Shown here in pieces: positions 44,171-52,662 of a stretch of 52,690 bases of DNA. The stretch spans positions 1 to 52,690 of the forward strand of contig CAJTZX010000028.1 in NCBI GenBank assembly GCA_910584345.1. The letters run 5' to 3'. Source of the DNA: an uncultured Eubacterium sp. (GTDB lineage: Bacteria > Bacillota > Clostridia > Lachnospirales > Lachnospiraceae). Within the stretch, counting starts at the first letter, position 1. Every line of letters begins with the position of its first letter. The position numbers and the translations under genes were made by a program. The notes beneath the pieces are model-generated. The model was not told the origin of the DNA. It did not search any database and saw only the letters and a program-made list of their open reading frames with translations.

Positions 44171-44220
44171 GGACCTGTGGCAACAATAATTATTGTTAAA
44201 ACTACTGTCCCACAAGTACC
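44171..44220 (-). terminator. Intrinsic terminator of the NiCo riboswitch
   Basis: On the minus strand GGTACTTGTGG pairs with CCACAGGTCC, enclosing a second palindrome AACAATAATTATTGTT, followed by TTTTTTAATCC. Its 5' arm is the 3' strand of the aptamer, so metal binding should disrupt it and allow CDF expression. Confidence 0.8.
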
Positions 44221-44280
44221 TATTTCATCTGCTGTCTATTACGCCTCAGTCAAATGACAATATCACTGCCTGCTCAGTGT
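44204..44280 (-). ncRNA. NiCo (czcD) riboswitch aptamer
   Basis: Minus strand. The aptamer opens with ACTGAGCAGGCAGTGA and closes with CTTGTGGGACAGT, the two invariant blocks of the NiCo class (known example: ACUGAGCAGGCAAUGA ... UGUGGGACAGU). Between them are TGAGGCGTAATAGACAGCAGATG elements of the four-way junction, here split by shorter arms. It lies in front of a CDF exporter, the usual context. Recognised from memory of the consensus, not by a covariance search. Confidence 0.88.
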
Positions 44281-44392
44281 ATCCAAAAAACTATTTTATT
44301 TTATTTCTTTTCATTACAAAAAGTATTTTTAATTTATATCATATGCAGCTTTTGCTTGTCAAGATACATTCATACCGAATTATTATAGCTGT

Positions 44393-44509
44393 GACAGTTG
44401 AGATAACTCATTGAACTGTCATATATCCAGAAATTAGGAATCTCTTCGCAATGAGCTGAAAATCTGCAACCAGTAATTTCATATGGTCGGTGTAATAAAT
44501 GCGAAGACC
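44393..44509 (-). repeat. Unknown structured element, copy B
   Basis: Minus-strand homologue of 38752-38871. It keeps CGACCATATGAAATT, CAGATTTTCAG, GAAGAGATTCCTAAT, and a GACAGTT/AACTGTC stem (loop CAATGAGTTATCT). The stem's first base pair differs from copy A (G-C for A-T), so pairing is kept. The flanking AACTGTTATC repeats of copy A are missing here. Confidence 0.6.
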
Positions 44510-44598
44510 CACAGAATCTGTTACTTACGAATATCATAAGCTTTCTTAATCGTTTGGATCCGTTTTCTATATATAATCATAATCTTTGAAAATGCTTT

Positions 44599-44636
44599 GT
44601 TTCATTCAAATCTGCTTGTTTCATTCAAATCTGCTT
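44599..44636. repeat. 19-bp tandem duplication
   Basis: GTTTCATTCAAATCTGCTT occurs twice head to tail, followed by a partial third copy (GATTCAT). Lies between the MATE gene and element copy B. Confidence 0.8.
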
Positions 44637-44750
44637 GATTCATATTATATCTGTATTTAATACTGCAATCACATTATTGGATTAAAATTTCATTTACTTT
44701 CTCTTAGGTGCCTGTCTTTATAGTTACCATACATTTGTTATCTTTCAATA

Positions 44751-46127
44751 TCACATACTGACTCGTGGATATTCTGTCGATCTAATAACACATTTTGTTT
44801 TCCATTTCCCTTGCAAAACTCGTATTACATTTGCAGCTCCTGTTAACGCCCACGTCAAACCATTTGTATACCATACTCCCCAAAGTCCTACAGAAGGAAT
44901 CATCATTAGCAGCCAAGCGAACCCTACTCTTCCTATAACTTCTGTCACTCCATTAATCATCGCAAAAGTAGCGTCTCCAACTCCGTTTAGCATACCTCGC
45001 ATAACATAAATCAATCCCAATCCAATATACATTAGACTTGTAATTTGAAGTCCCTTGGCCCCAATCCCAATAACTTCCGGTTCATTTACAAATAAACCAA
45101 CAATCTTATCACCTAATAAAAACATTACAATCACCATAATTAAGCTAAAGATCAAAACAATTCTAACACTAACTTTACATCCTGCACTTACCCGATCATA
45201 GCGTCCCGCACCCGCATTCTGTCCCGCAAATGTAGAAACTGCTGTTCCAAGGGAGCCGAAAGGTTGCTGTACAAGCTGCTCTACACGACTTGTTGCAGTA
45301 TAAGCTGCCATAACAATAGCTCCATACCGATTAACTACACTCTGCAAAGCTACACAAGAAAATGCAATTAATGCATTTTGTGCTGCAATTGGTAAACCTA
45401 ACCTTAAGCTATTTTGAAAAATTTCTCGATCAAATTGAAAATGTCTTTTTTTCAATTGTAAGTAGGGATTTTTTCTCATACCAAACCAAATAGATCCCAA
45501 CATTGCAAGAACTTGTGCAATCACAGTTGCAAAGGCAGCCCCAGCAACTCCCATATGAAATACAATTACAAAAATTAAATCAAGAATAATATTTATTCCA
45601 CTTGCAGCTACTAAGAAAATTAAGGGTGTTTTAGAATCACCCAATGCTCTTAATATCGATGAAATCATATTATATCCGGCAACTACTACTGTTGCTCCAC
45701 AAACAATACGCATATATATAAGAGCATCCACAAAATTTTCCTGTGGTGTATTCATAATACAAAGGATCGGTTTTGCCAAAATCGTACCACATAAACTCAT
45801 CAGCATTCCAGCAGCTATTGTAATATATACTGCATTTGCAATAATTTTTCTTACGTACTCATCTTGTCCGGCTCCAAAATATTGTGATATTAATACTCCA
45901 ATGCCTGATCCAAGGCCCATACATAAAGAAAAAAACATAAAATTTAAACTACCAACAGAGCCTACTGCTCCCAACGCATTCGAACCTACGAATTTTCCTA
46001 CAATGACAGAATCTGCCATATTATAAAATTGCTGAAAAATATTCCCTATTAACATTGGAAATGCAAAACGAAGCAGTAAACCTGCCGCATTCCCGTTTGT
46101 CATATCGCATACATACTTCTTTTCCAT
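44751..46127 (-). CDS. MATE-family efflux transporter
   Basis: A 458-aa polytopic protein of about 12 helices. Typical MATE features are GLLLRFAFPMLIGNIFQQFYNMADSVIVGKFVG at the N-terminus (read in parts), SSILRALGDSKTPLIF between helices 4 and 5, and the internally repeated GRYDRVSAGCKVSVR loop. Such pumps export drugs or cations using H+ or Na+. The ribosome site is TGGAGGTAGGTAAT. Substrate unknown; the gene upstream (EIIC-like) ends 33 bases away. Confidence 0.95.
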   Translation of the reverse strand: MEKKYVCDMTNGNAAGLLLRFAFPMLIGNIFQQFYNMADSVIVGKFVGSNALGAVGSVGSLNFMFFSLCMGLGSGIGVLISQYFGAGQDEYVRKIIANAVYITIAAGMLMSLCGTILAKPILCIMNTPQENFVDALIYMRIVCGATVVVAGYNMISSILRALGDSKTPLIFLVAASGINIILDLIFVIVFHMGVAGAAFATVIAQVLAMLGSIWFGMRKNPYLQLKKRHFQFDREIFQNSLRLGLPIAAQNALIAFSCVALQSVVNRYGAIVMAAYTATSRVEQLVQQPFGSLGTAVSTFAGQNAGAGRYDRVSAGCKVSVRIVLIFSLIMVIVMFLLGDKIVGLFVNEPEVIGIGAKGLQITSLMYIGLGLIYVMRGMLNGVGDATFAMINGVTEVIGRVGFAWLLMMIPSVGLWGVWYTNGLTWALTGAANVIRVLQGKWKTKCVIRSTEYPRVSM

Positions 46128-46160
46128 ATTACCTACCTCCAGAATATTTTTCTTTTGTAT

Positions 46161-47225
46161 TTATTGCAAATTCAAGGCCAAATCATTTTCTTTAATCCAT
46201 CCTATTTTTCGAAAAAACATTCCCAAAAACCATGCTAGAAGTGCAGGAAGCAAAAAACAGACAACTAACATTCCCATCCAATCAAATGTTGTAATCGCCA
46301 ATTTTTTTCCTGACGCAATGTCACTGATCCATCCGGTATATAATCCAATTTGTCCCACAAGACCACATGTTCCCATGCCAGATGCAATTGCAGCTCCATT
46401 CATATGTATTTTAAACACACAAGTTGAAACTGCTCCAGTAATTGCCGATGTAAGAATTACAGGTAACCAAATAAGAGGATTCTTTACAATATTTCCCATT
46501 TGAAGCATGCTTGTCCCAATTCCTTGAGCAAACAATCCTCCCCATTTATTCTCGCGAAAGCTTATCAAAGCAAATCCAACCATTTGTGCACAACATCCCG
46601 CCAAAGCAGCCCCACCTGCCAAACCTGTTAATCCAAGCCCGGCACAAAGAGCCGCACTGCTGATTGGAAGTGTAAGTGTCATTCCTACTAATACAGATAC
46701 TAAAATTCCCATAAAAAACGGTTGCAGCTCTGTTGCCCACATGATGGCAGTTCCAACGGCATCCGCCGCCAATCCAATCGCCGGCGCACACCACATTGAT
46801 AATATTCCTCCGATTATAACAGTTACAAACGGAGTAATTAAAATATCGATTTTTGTTTCTTTCGAAACAGCTTTTCCAAATTCAGAAGCTATGATCGATA
46901 TAACAAATACAGCTAACGGCCCACCTGTTCCTCCAAACTCATTAGCTGTTACCCCTACTGCAGCTAATGAAAACAGTACTAAAGGCGGGCACTGCAACGC
47001 ATATCCAATAGAAACAGCCATTGCAGGACCTGTTGCCATTTTTGCATATCCACCAATTTCTTTGCATAATTCTATCCCAAACTGTTCACCAATCGTTGAA
47101 ATAATTGTACCAATTAAAAGTGATGCAAATAGTCCTTGTGCCATTGCAGCTAATGCATCAATGACATATCTCTTGGCCGATATTTCGATATTTTTACGTA
47201 ATAAAAATTTGTTGATTGATTCCAT
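46161..47225 (-). CDS. PTS EIIC-like membrane protein, PfoR type
   Basis: A 354-aa membrane protein of about 9-10 helices in the EIIC_2/PfoR family. Motifs include SAKRYVIDALAAMAQGLFASL, GPAMAVSIGYALQCPP, LPISSAALCAGLGL and GMGTCGLVGQIGLYTGW. The family contains the regulator-like PfoR of Clostridium perfringens. No EIIA or EIIB genes are near, so it may transport without the phosphotransferase or act as a regulator. It lies 33 bases upstream of the MATE gene. Confidence 0.88.
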   Translation of the reverse strand: MESINKFLLRKNIEISAKRYVIDALAAMAQGLFASLLIGTIISTIGEQFGIELCKEIGGYAKMATGPAMAVSIGYALQCPPLVLFSLAAVGVTANEFGGTGGPLAVFVISIIASEFGKAVSKETKIDILITPFVTVIIGGILSMWCAPAIGLAADAVGTAIMWATELQPFFMGILVSVLVGMTLTLPISSAALCAGLGLTGLAGGAALAGCCAQMVGFALISFRENKWGGLFAQGIGTSMLQMGNIVKNPLIWLPVILTSAITGAVSTCVFKIHMNGAAIASGMGTCGLVGQIGLYTGWISDIASGKKLAITTFDWMGMLVVCFLLPALLAWFLGMFFRKIGWIKENDLALNLQ

Positions 47226-47324
47226 ACTAAATTTCTCCTTCGTACGATATAAAACATCTACTCACCAAATACTTTAAAGGTACGATATTTAATGAACTTA
47301 CTTTGGTGTATGCTGAACAAAATT

Positions 47325-48362
47325 TTAAACATCATATTCCCGTAATTTCTGTTCTATACATAATGCATTCACTGCTTTATCAAAGTCATGTAAACTCTGG
47401 GCCTTCTTCATTTTCTTCCAATATCGTTGGTACATTGTAAAATCTTGACTCATATAAAGCCATAATTCCTTCATTTTGTCTAGCACATGCTTCTCTCCAG
47501 ACAAAACAGCCTGATAATCTTCGCAAATCATTCGATACATTTGATACCGCCGTTTTCTCTCATCTTCCTCTTGTGAGACACAACAAAAACGCCGCAAATC
47601 AGCCTGATTTTCTTTTTGATTTCTCTTTCCGCCATTTTCTCTTATCTTTATTTCCTCTGCTAACATAGGATTGATTAAAAGTCCTCTACCCATCATAATT
47701 GCAGACAGTCTTGGAAATTTCCGATATAACCTCTGGAAATCTGAGCCTTGAAATATGTCCCCATTATAACAAAGTTCCCAATCTGCAACATCTGATATTG
47801 AATATGCCTGAGCAAAAGCTTCAAAATTAGGTACTCCTTTGTAAAACTCCTTTTGAATTCGGGGATGTACAATCAACTCAGTCAAAGGAAACTTCTTAAA
47901 TATATCAAGTAAATAGTAAAATTCATCTGGACTTTCTTTTCCTATTCTTGTTTTAACTGACAATTTCATATTATACGGTTCTATTCCACTACATACTTGT
48001 TCTAGAAATTCTTCTAGCAAATCGGGTAATGCCAGAAAACCGGAACCACGTTTTTTTGATACAACCGTTTTTGATGGACATCCTAAGTTCAAATTAATTT
48101 CTTTATATCCGTATTCTTCATATAGCACTCTAGAAATTCTCAAAAATTCCTCAGACTGATTTGTCATAATCTGTGGAATAATCGTCATTCCCAAATTATG
48201 TTTTACAATCACATCATTACGTTCTTTTGTACTCAAACATTTTTTCTCTTTCGGTACAATGAATGGTGCATAATAGCGATCTATTCCAGGATAAAACTTA
48301 TGGTGTGCCCTTCTATATATATACCCTGTAATCCCTTCTAATGGTGCAAAATAGTATTTCAT
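47325..48362 (-). CDS. dus: tRNA-dihydrouridine synthase
   Basis: A 345-aa flavoenzyme reducing uridine to dihydrouridine in tRNA. Visible are the N-terminal YYFAPLEGITGYIYRRAHHK, QIMTNQSEEFLRISRVL, INLNLGCPSKTVVSKKRGSG with the catalytic cysteine, and IVHPRIQKEFYKGVPN. The later GDIFQGSDFQRLY and MMGRGLLINP bind FMN. It overlaps gltX by 4 bp (ATGA), so translation is coupled and both act on tRNA. Confidence 0.93.
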   Translation of the reverse strand: MKYYFAPLEGITGYIYRRAHHKFYPGIDRYYAPFIVPKEKKCLSTKERNDVIVKHNLGMTIIPQIMTNQSEEFLRISRVLYEEYGYKEINLNLGCPSKTVVSKKRGSGFLALPDLLEEFLEQVCSGIEPYNMKLSVKTRIGKESPDEFYYLLDIFKKFPLTELIVHPRIQKEFYKGVPNFEAFAQAYSISDVADWELCYNGDIFQGSDFQRLYRKFPRLSAIMMGRGLLINPMLAEEIKIRENGGKRNQKENQADLRRFCCVSQEEDERKRRYQMYRMICEDYQAVLSGEKHVLDKMKELWLYMSQDFTMYQRYWKKMKKAQSLHDFDKAVNALCIEQKLREYDV

Positions 48363-50020
48363 AATGAAAAAAGCTTTTTAAGAAAATGATCTAAACGTCT
48401 TTGGACATTCTGTTCTCCAATTACTTTCATAACTGTATAAAGATCAGGAGAATTTTTATGCCCTGTCACTGCAACGCGTACAATTGTGCACAAATCTGAA
48501 ATAGATCCTTTAAAGTCTTGTGGATGCTTTTTATAATCTTTTATGTTTGGACAATACCCCATTTGTTCCCCTAATACTTTTATTTCTTCGAACCACTGCT
48601 TGGAATCCAAAAACAAATTCTTTTTATATTCCTCTATCGCTTCCTTCATCTGTTCTTTTGTATATTTTTCGTCAATTTCATATGTTACTGTCTGTTCAAA
48701 TTTTTCTTCCGGTTTATATAGATAGTCAAACATTTGCATTAATTCACTCCATTTTGCAATATCTTTACGCACCTTTTTTCCTGACATTTTCCATAATCCA
48801 ATCGTCTCTCTAAACTGTTTTTCATGTGCAATTGCAAACTGATATAAATCCGGTTCATATTTTTCCGCCCAAGACAAAATTTGTTGCTCACAAAAATCAA
48901 TTGAAAATCCGGATATCATTTCTCTACTTACATTCATTAATTTGTCCATATCGAACAACGCGCCACTTATTGGCATTTTTGATAAAGAAAGCACAAAATC
49001 TTCCCCTGTCAAATTTGGATTAAGAGCATGCCATTCTTCATAGTTAGAATTCGCTATTGTAAGTAAATATTCCTTAACGCTCTCAACCGGAAATCCTTGT
49101 TCCAAATAATAGCTTACCGCTGCTTCTGGATCTTTTCGTTTGCTTAATTTTCTTTTTGTACTTCCCTCCATTTTCATAATTGGAGAAATATGAAGAAAAT
49201 TTGGCGCATCAAATCCACATAAGTCAAACATCTGTTTATGAATCGGATAGGATGCCATCCATTCATCCCCACGTACAACAAGACTTGTCCGCATAAAATG
49301 ATCATCAATCACATGTGCAAAATGGTAGGTTGGTATACCATCTGATTTTAATAAAACTAAATCCATAAAGTTTTCCGGCATCTGTATACTTCCTCGGATA
49401 GGATCACAATAGGTTACATGCTTATTGTAATCGCCAGGCGACTTCAAACGTACAACAAACGGAATTTTATTTTTTACTTTTTCTTCTATTTCCTCATAGG
49501 TTAGCTTCCTACAAGAAGCATATTTCCCATAATAACCTATGTCAACTTTTTTATTTTCCTGTTCTTGGCGAATAGCATTTAATTCCTCCGTTGTACAAAA
49601 GCATGGATAAGCGTACCCTGCTTTCATAAGTTCTTTCACACAAATTTGATATATATTTTTTCGTTCACTCTGTTTATATGGTCCATAATTTTTTTCTCCA
49701 CCTAAAAATGGGCCTTCATCAAAGATAATATGATACCCTTTTAAAGACTGAATAATTTCATTTACTCCTCCTTCTAATTCGCGCTTTTTATCCGTGTCTT
49801 CAATACGGAGATAGAAAACGCCTCCCGTCTGTCTTGCAAGTTTACTGGAAATCATTGCAGCATACAATCCACCAATATGCATAAAGCCTGTTGGACTAGG
49901 TGCAAACCTAGTTACAAATGCTCCTTCTGGTAAATTACGTTTTGGATAACGCTCTTCTAATTCTGATATAGTCCCATTAATTTGCGGAAAAATGAGTTCA
50001 GCTAATTTATGATAATCCAT
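48359..50020 (-). CDS. gltX: Glutamate--tRNA ligase
   Basis: A 553-aa class I aminoacyl-tRNA synthetase. The HIGH-type motif is RFAPSPTGFMHIGGLYAA (about 38-55), FYLRIEDTDKKRELEGG follows, and the KMSKS-type motif is STKRKLSKRKDPEAAV near 290. Length fits the bacterial-type enzyme with an elongated C-terminal domain. It is normally essential; in Firmicutes it often also charges tRNA-Gln. It is the first gene of the gltX-dus pair. The ribosome site is TAGGAGAGGACAAA. A second copy could exist elsewhere in the genome. Confidence 0.95.
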   Translation of the reverse strand: MDYHKLAELIFPQINGTISELEERYPKRNLPEGAFVTRFAPSPTGFMHIGGLYAAMISSKLARQTGGVFYLRIEDTDKKRELEGGVNEIIQSLKGYHIIFDEGPFLGGEKNYGPYKQSERKNIYQICVKELMKAGYAYPCFCTTEELNAIRQEQENKKVDIGYYGKYASCRKLTYEEIEEKVKNKIPFVVRLKSPGDYNKHVTYCDPIRGSIQMPENFMDLVLLKSDGIPTYHFAHVIDDHFMRTSLVVRGDEWMASYPIHKQMFDLCGFDAPNFLHISPIMKMEGSTKRKLSKRKDPEAAVSYYLEQGFPVESVKEYLLTIANSNYEEWHALNPNLTGEDFVLSLSKMPISGALFDMDKLMNVSREMISGFSIDFCEQQILSWAEKYEPDLYQFAIAHEKQFRETIGLWKMSGKKVRKDIAKWSELMQMFDYLYKPEEKFEQTVTYEIDEKYTKEQMKEAIEEYKKNLFLDSKQWFEEIKVLGEQMGYCPNIKDYKKHPQDFKGSISDLCTIVRVAVTGHKNSPDLYTVMKVIGEQNVQRRLDHFLKKLFSL

Positions 50021-50778
50021 TTTGTCCTCTCCTATTTCATTTTCATCTAATATTTGACTGCTATCACATTATACTATTTTTTTCCAGAATTGCAATTCTT
50101 TATTTTTATTTTAAAAAATTATCAGTAATTGCATAATTATTTTCAGCTTGGTAATCACTTTGATAAATTTCTGTTTATTGGTATTCGCTTACAATACTAT
50201 GCTAACAAACCATTTCATTAGGATCATATATTTTCTTCATATTTCTTTTTCTAAACGTATGTGAAGAATAATAACTAAAAATCTATTCCTCAATATAATT
50301 TCTTTCATAAGTAATAATAGGTTTGTTTATCTAAATTTTTATACGTTCATTTTCTTATAAATCATGTTTGAAACTCGAAAGAGATTCCAATGTAATACGA
50401 ATCTCATATACGCTACAACGAAGACTTATCTTGTCTAAACGATTGCTCTTATGAATAATTTGGGAAATATGGTACTTATGACAACAAATAATCAAAAACA
50501 ATGGCTGACAAACGAGATTATCGCCTGAATAATATAAACTTTCTGGGAATATTATTAAGATTGTTGATACAAACCAGATCTCTACCTTATTTCGGGGAGT
50601 GCCGCACGGGTGTGATCCCATGCGGCTTGAGTTATGAAAAATTATATCAGCTTGTCAGCTAATACGTTTTTATCATAACGTTTTGTTGTGACAACTTTGT
50701 GAACACAATCTAAAAAAAACCTAAACATTCTAAATATTATATTTGCAATCGGCATCATATTGTCAAACTTCACGAAAT
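50021..50778. other. Gene-free region upstream of gltX
   Basis: About 750 bp with no supported gene. The right part (50375-50625) is hairpin-rich: GAGATTC/GAATCTC, AATAATAT/ATATTATT, and a 10-bp GC-rich stem. The left part is plain AT-rich. A frame beginning MGSHPCGTP on the minus strand crosses the GC stem and is probably a translation of structured DNA. Confidence 0.5.
50598..50623 (-). other. GC-rich hairpin, 10-bp stem
   Basis: On the minus strand GCCGCATGGG pairs with CCCGTGCGGC (one G-U pair) around the loop ATCACA. On the plus strand the same position is a C-A mismatch, which suggests that the RNA is made from the minus strand. The composition stands out in AT-rich surroundings. It loosely resembles group II intron domain V but lacks a GNRA loop. 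Confidence 0.5.
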
Positions 50779-52662
50779 TTATATCTCGCCTGTAATTTTC
50801 TCTAGCCACTCACATTCCTGACACTCCAAATACTCTTTCATTTCTTTTCTAATTCTGGTGTGATATTGATTTAATAATTTTCGTTCCGAATCAGTCAATT
50901 CCTCTACAAGAATTGCATCACGTTCAAACGGTACCAGCGTCAATGTCTCAAATTCTAGAAAACGTCCAAATTCGTTTTTTTCAGATTCTATACACACTAG
51001 TAAGTTTTCTAATCGTATTCCATACTTTCCCGGTAAGTAGATACCAGGTTCATCAGAAGTAACCATTCCTGGCTCTAATCTGATACATTCTTCTCCACTT
51101 TCACTTAACTTATTTCGAAAACTATTGGGCGGCTCATGAACGCTTAGCAGATACCCAACACCATGCCCTGTTCCATGATTATAATCTAATCCTTCATTCC
51201 ACAATGGTGTTCTTGCCAAACAATCAAGACTAATTCCTGGTGTTCCGTATTTAAATTTTGCAGAAGCAAGATTTAAATTTCCTTTTAGAACAAGTGTATA
51301 GAGATGCTTTTGTTCTTGAGTCAAAGGTCCAAGTGCAATCGTTCTTGTAATATCTGTTGTTCCTTCTAAATACTGTCCTCCTGAATCAATTAAAAGAAAA
51401 CTTTGCGGTTTTAACTGTATATCGGTATCTGGAGTTGCACTATAATGTATAATTGCACTATGATGAGCATACCCTGCAATCGTAGCAAAACTTGGTCCAA
51501 GATAATTCCTTTGTTCCGATCGAAATTCTTCTAGTTTTTTTGCTACCGATAGTTCTGTTATCTTGTCAATAAAACATTCGCCTGCATCCTGCTTTTTGTC
51601 ATTTTTAATCTCATTTATTTCTCCACCCTTGATATTACAAATATTTTTTTTCAGCCAATATATAAATTTTATACATGCAGCCGCATCCTTTTTATGTGCC
51701 TTTCTTATATTTTCAATCTCTATCTGATTTTTCACTGCTTTCGGTAATAATGTTATGTTTTTTCCTTCTAAAATACTCCCCTGCTTCACACATTTTCTTC
51801 CTTGTATTTTTGTGAAAATATACATATTAGTACGATCCGGATCCAGATATAAACTGCTATTATCTGATTCTTCTGACAGAAAACGATCTATTTCTTCATA
51901 ATTTTTCAAGACAATGCCATCATCCTGAAGTTTCTTTTTCAAAACACTATCTACAGCTTTTAGCTGCACAAACCATATTGCATCATTTTTTCTTATTATT
52001 AAAAAACTAAGCACTAATGGTGTACATGCAATATCACTACCACGTATATTCAAAGTCCATGCAATATCATCCAATGATGATATGATACTCCATTCTGCTC
52101 CTTCACTCTCTAATTTTTTACGGAGTATACTTAATTTTTCATTTCTTGACATTCCTGCATAACAAAGTTCTAACTCCCAAACAGGTTTGCAAGACATTTC
52201 AGGTCTGTTATGCCAAATATCCCCAACCAAATCTCCATCTAGCCAAATTGTTATTTCTTTCTTATCCAATTTCTTTTTCAGTTTCCGATATGCATTCACA
52301 CTGATCGTTTTTCCATCCACACCAACAACAGCATGTTTTGGCAATTTTTGAAGCAAATAGTCATCAAGCTCCATTACATCATATTCTCCACTTCGATATA
52401 ATTCAATCCCACTCCCCTTTAGTTCATCCTCCGCCTGCAAAAAATACCTTCCATCCGTCCATAAACCTGCTTCTTTTTGTAAAATTACAACACTGCCAGC
52501 TGATCCTGTAAAACCCGAAATATATTCTCTGCTTTTAAAATATTCTCCTACATATTCAGATTCATGATAATCATTGCTGAATACCATCCATGCGTCAATT
52601 TTTTCTTCTTTCATACGTTGACGAATATACTGCAATCTTAATTGCACTTCAGTTTTTTTCAT
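50779..52662 (-). CDS. pepP: Xaa-Pro aminopeptidase (M24B)
   Basis: A 627-aa three-domain aminopeptidase P that removes N-terminal residues before proline. Two creatinase-N domains occupy about 1-310 (IDAWMVFSNDYHESEYVG; SEGAEWSIISSLDDIAWTLN). The pita-bread catalytic domain has metal ligands in LLIDSGGQYLEGTTDITRT (two Asp), YNHGTGHGVGYLL (His) and TSDEPGIYLPG plus RLENLLVC (two Glu). The long form resembles the eukaryotic-like XPNPEP1 type found in Firmicutes. The start codon is 28 bases from the window edge. Confidence 0.93.
   Translation of the reverse strand: MKKTEVQLRLQYIRQRMKEEKIDAWMVFSNDYHESEYVGEYFKSREYISGFTGSAGSVVILQKEAGLWTDGRYFLQAEDELKGSGIELYRSGEYDVMELDDYLLQKLPKHAVVGVDGKTISVNAYRKLKKKLDKKEITIWLDGDLVGDIWHNRPEMSCKPVWELELCYAGMSRNEKLSILRKKLESEGAEWSIISSLDDIAWTLNIRGSDIACTPLVLSFLIIRKNDAIWFVQLKAVDSVLKKKLQDDGIVLKNYEEIDRFLSEESDNSSLYLDPDRTNMYIFTKIQGRKCVKQGSILEGKNITLLPKAVKNQIEIENIRKAHKKDAAACIKFIYWLKKNICNIKGGEINEIKNDKKQDAGECFIDKITELSVAKKLEEFRSEQRNYLGPSFATIAGYAHHSAIIHYSATPDTDIQLKPQSFLLIDSGGQYLEGTTDITRTIALGPLTQEQKHLYTLVLKGNLNLASAKFKYGTPGISLDCLARTPLWNEGLDYNHGTGHGVGYLLSVHEPPNSFRNKLSESGEECIRLEPGMVTSDEPGIYLPGKYGIRLENLLVCIESEKNEFGRFLEFETLTLVPFERDAILVEELTDSERKLLNQYHTRIRKEMKEYLECQECEWLEKITGEI

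Larger units (their letters stand above)
44010..44750. other. Intergenic region with NiCo riboswitch and unknown element copy B
   Basis: No protein gene was seen. From the MATE gene toward the CDF gene it holds a 19-bp tandem repeat, copy B of the unknown element, the NiCo aptamer, its terminator and the CDF leader. Confidence 0.7.

Noticed and set aside
46741..47277. 178-codon plus-strand frame opposite the EIIC-like gene
   Set aside because: Antisense shadow of a clear membrane protein gene; no ribosome site.
50375..50450. Third copy of the element shared by 38.8 and 44.4 kb
   Set aside because: GAAAGAGATTCCAATG resembles one block, but the rest does not align and the conserved stem is missing.
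50355..50621. 88-codon minus-strand frame beginning MGSHPCGTP
   Set aside because: No ribosome site before the ATG; the frame crosses several hairpins and reads as translated structured DNA.
50598..50623. Group II intron domain V
   Set aside because: Stem shape is similar but the loop is not GNRA, the characteristic bulge is missing, and no intron-encoded reverse transcriptase is present.
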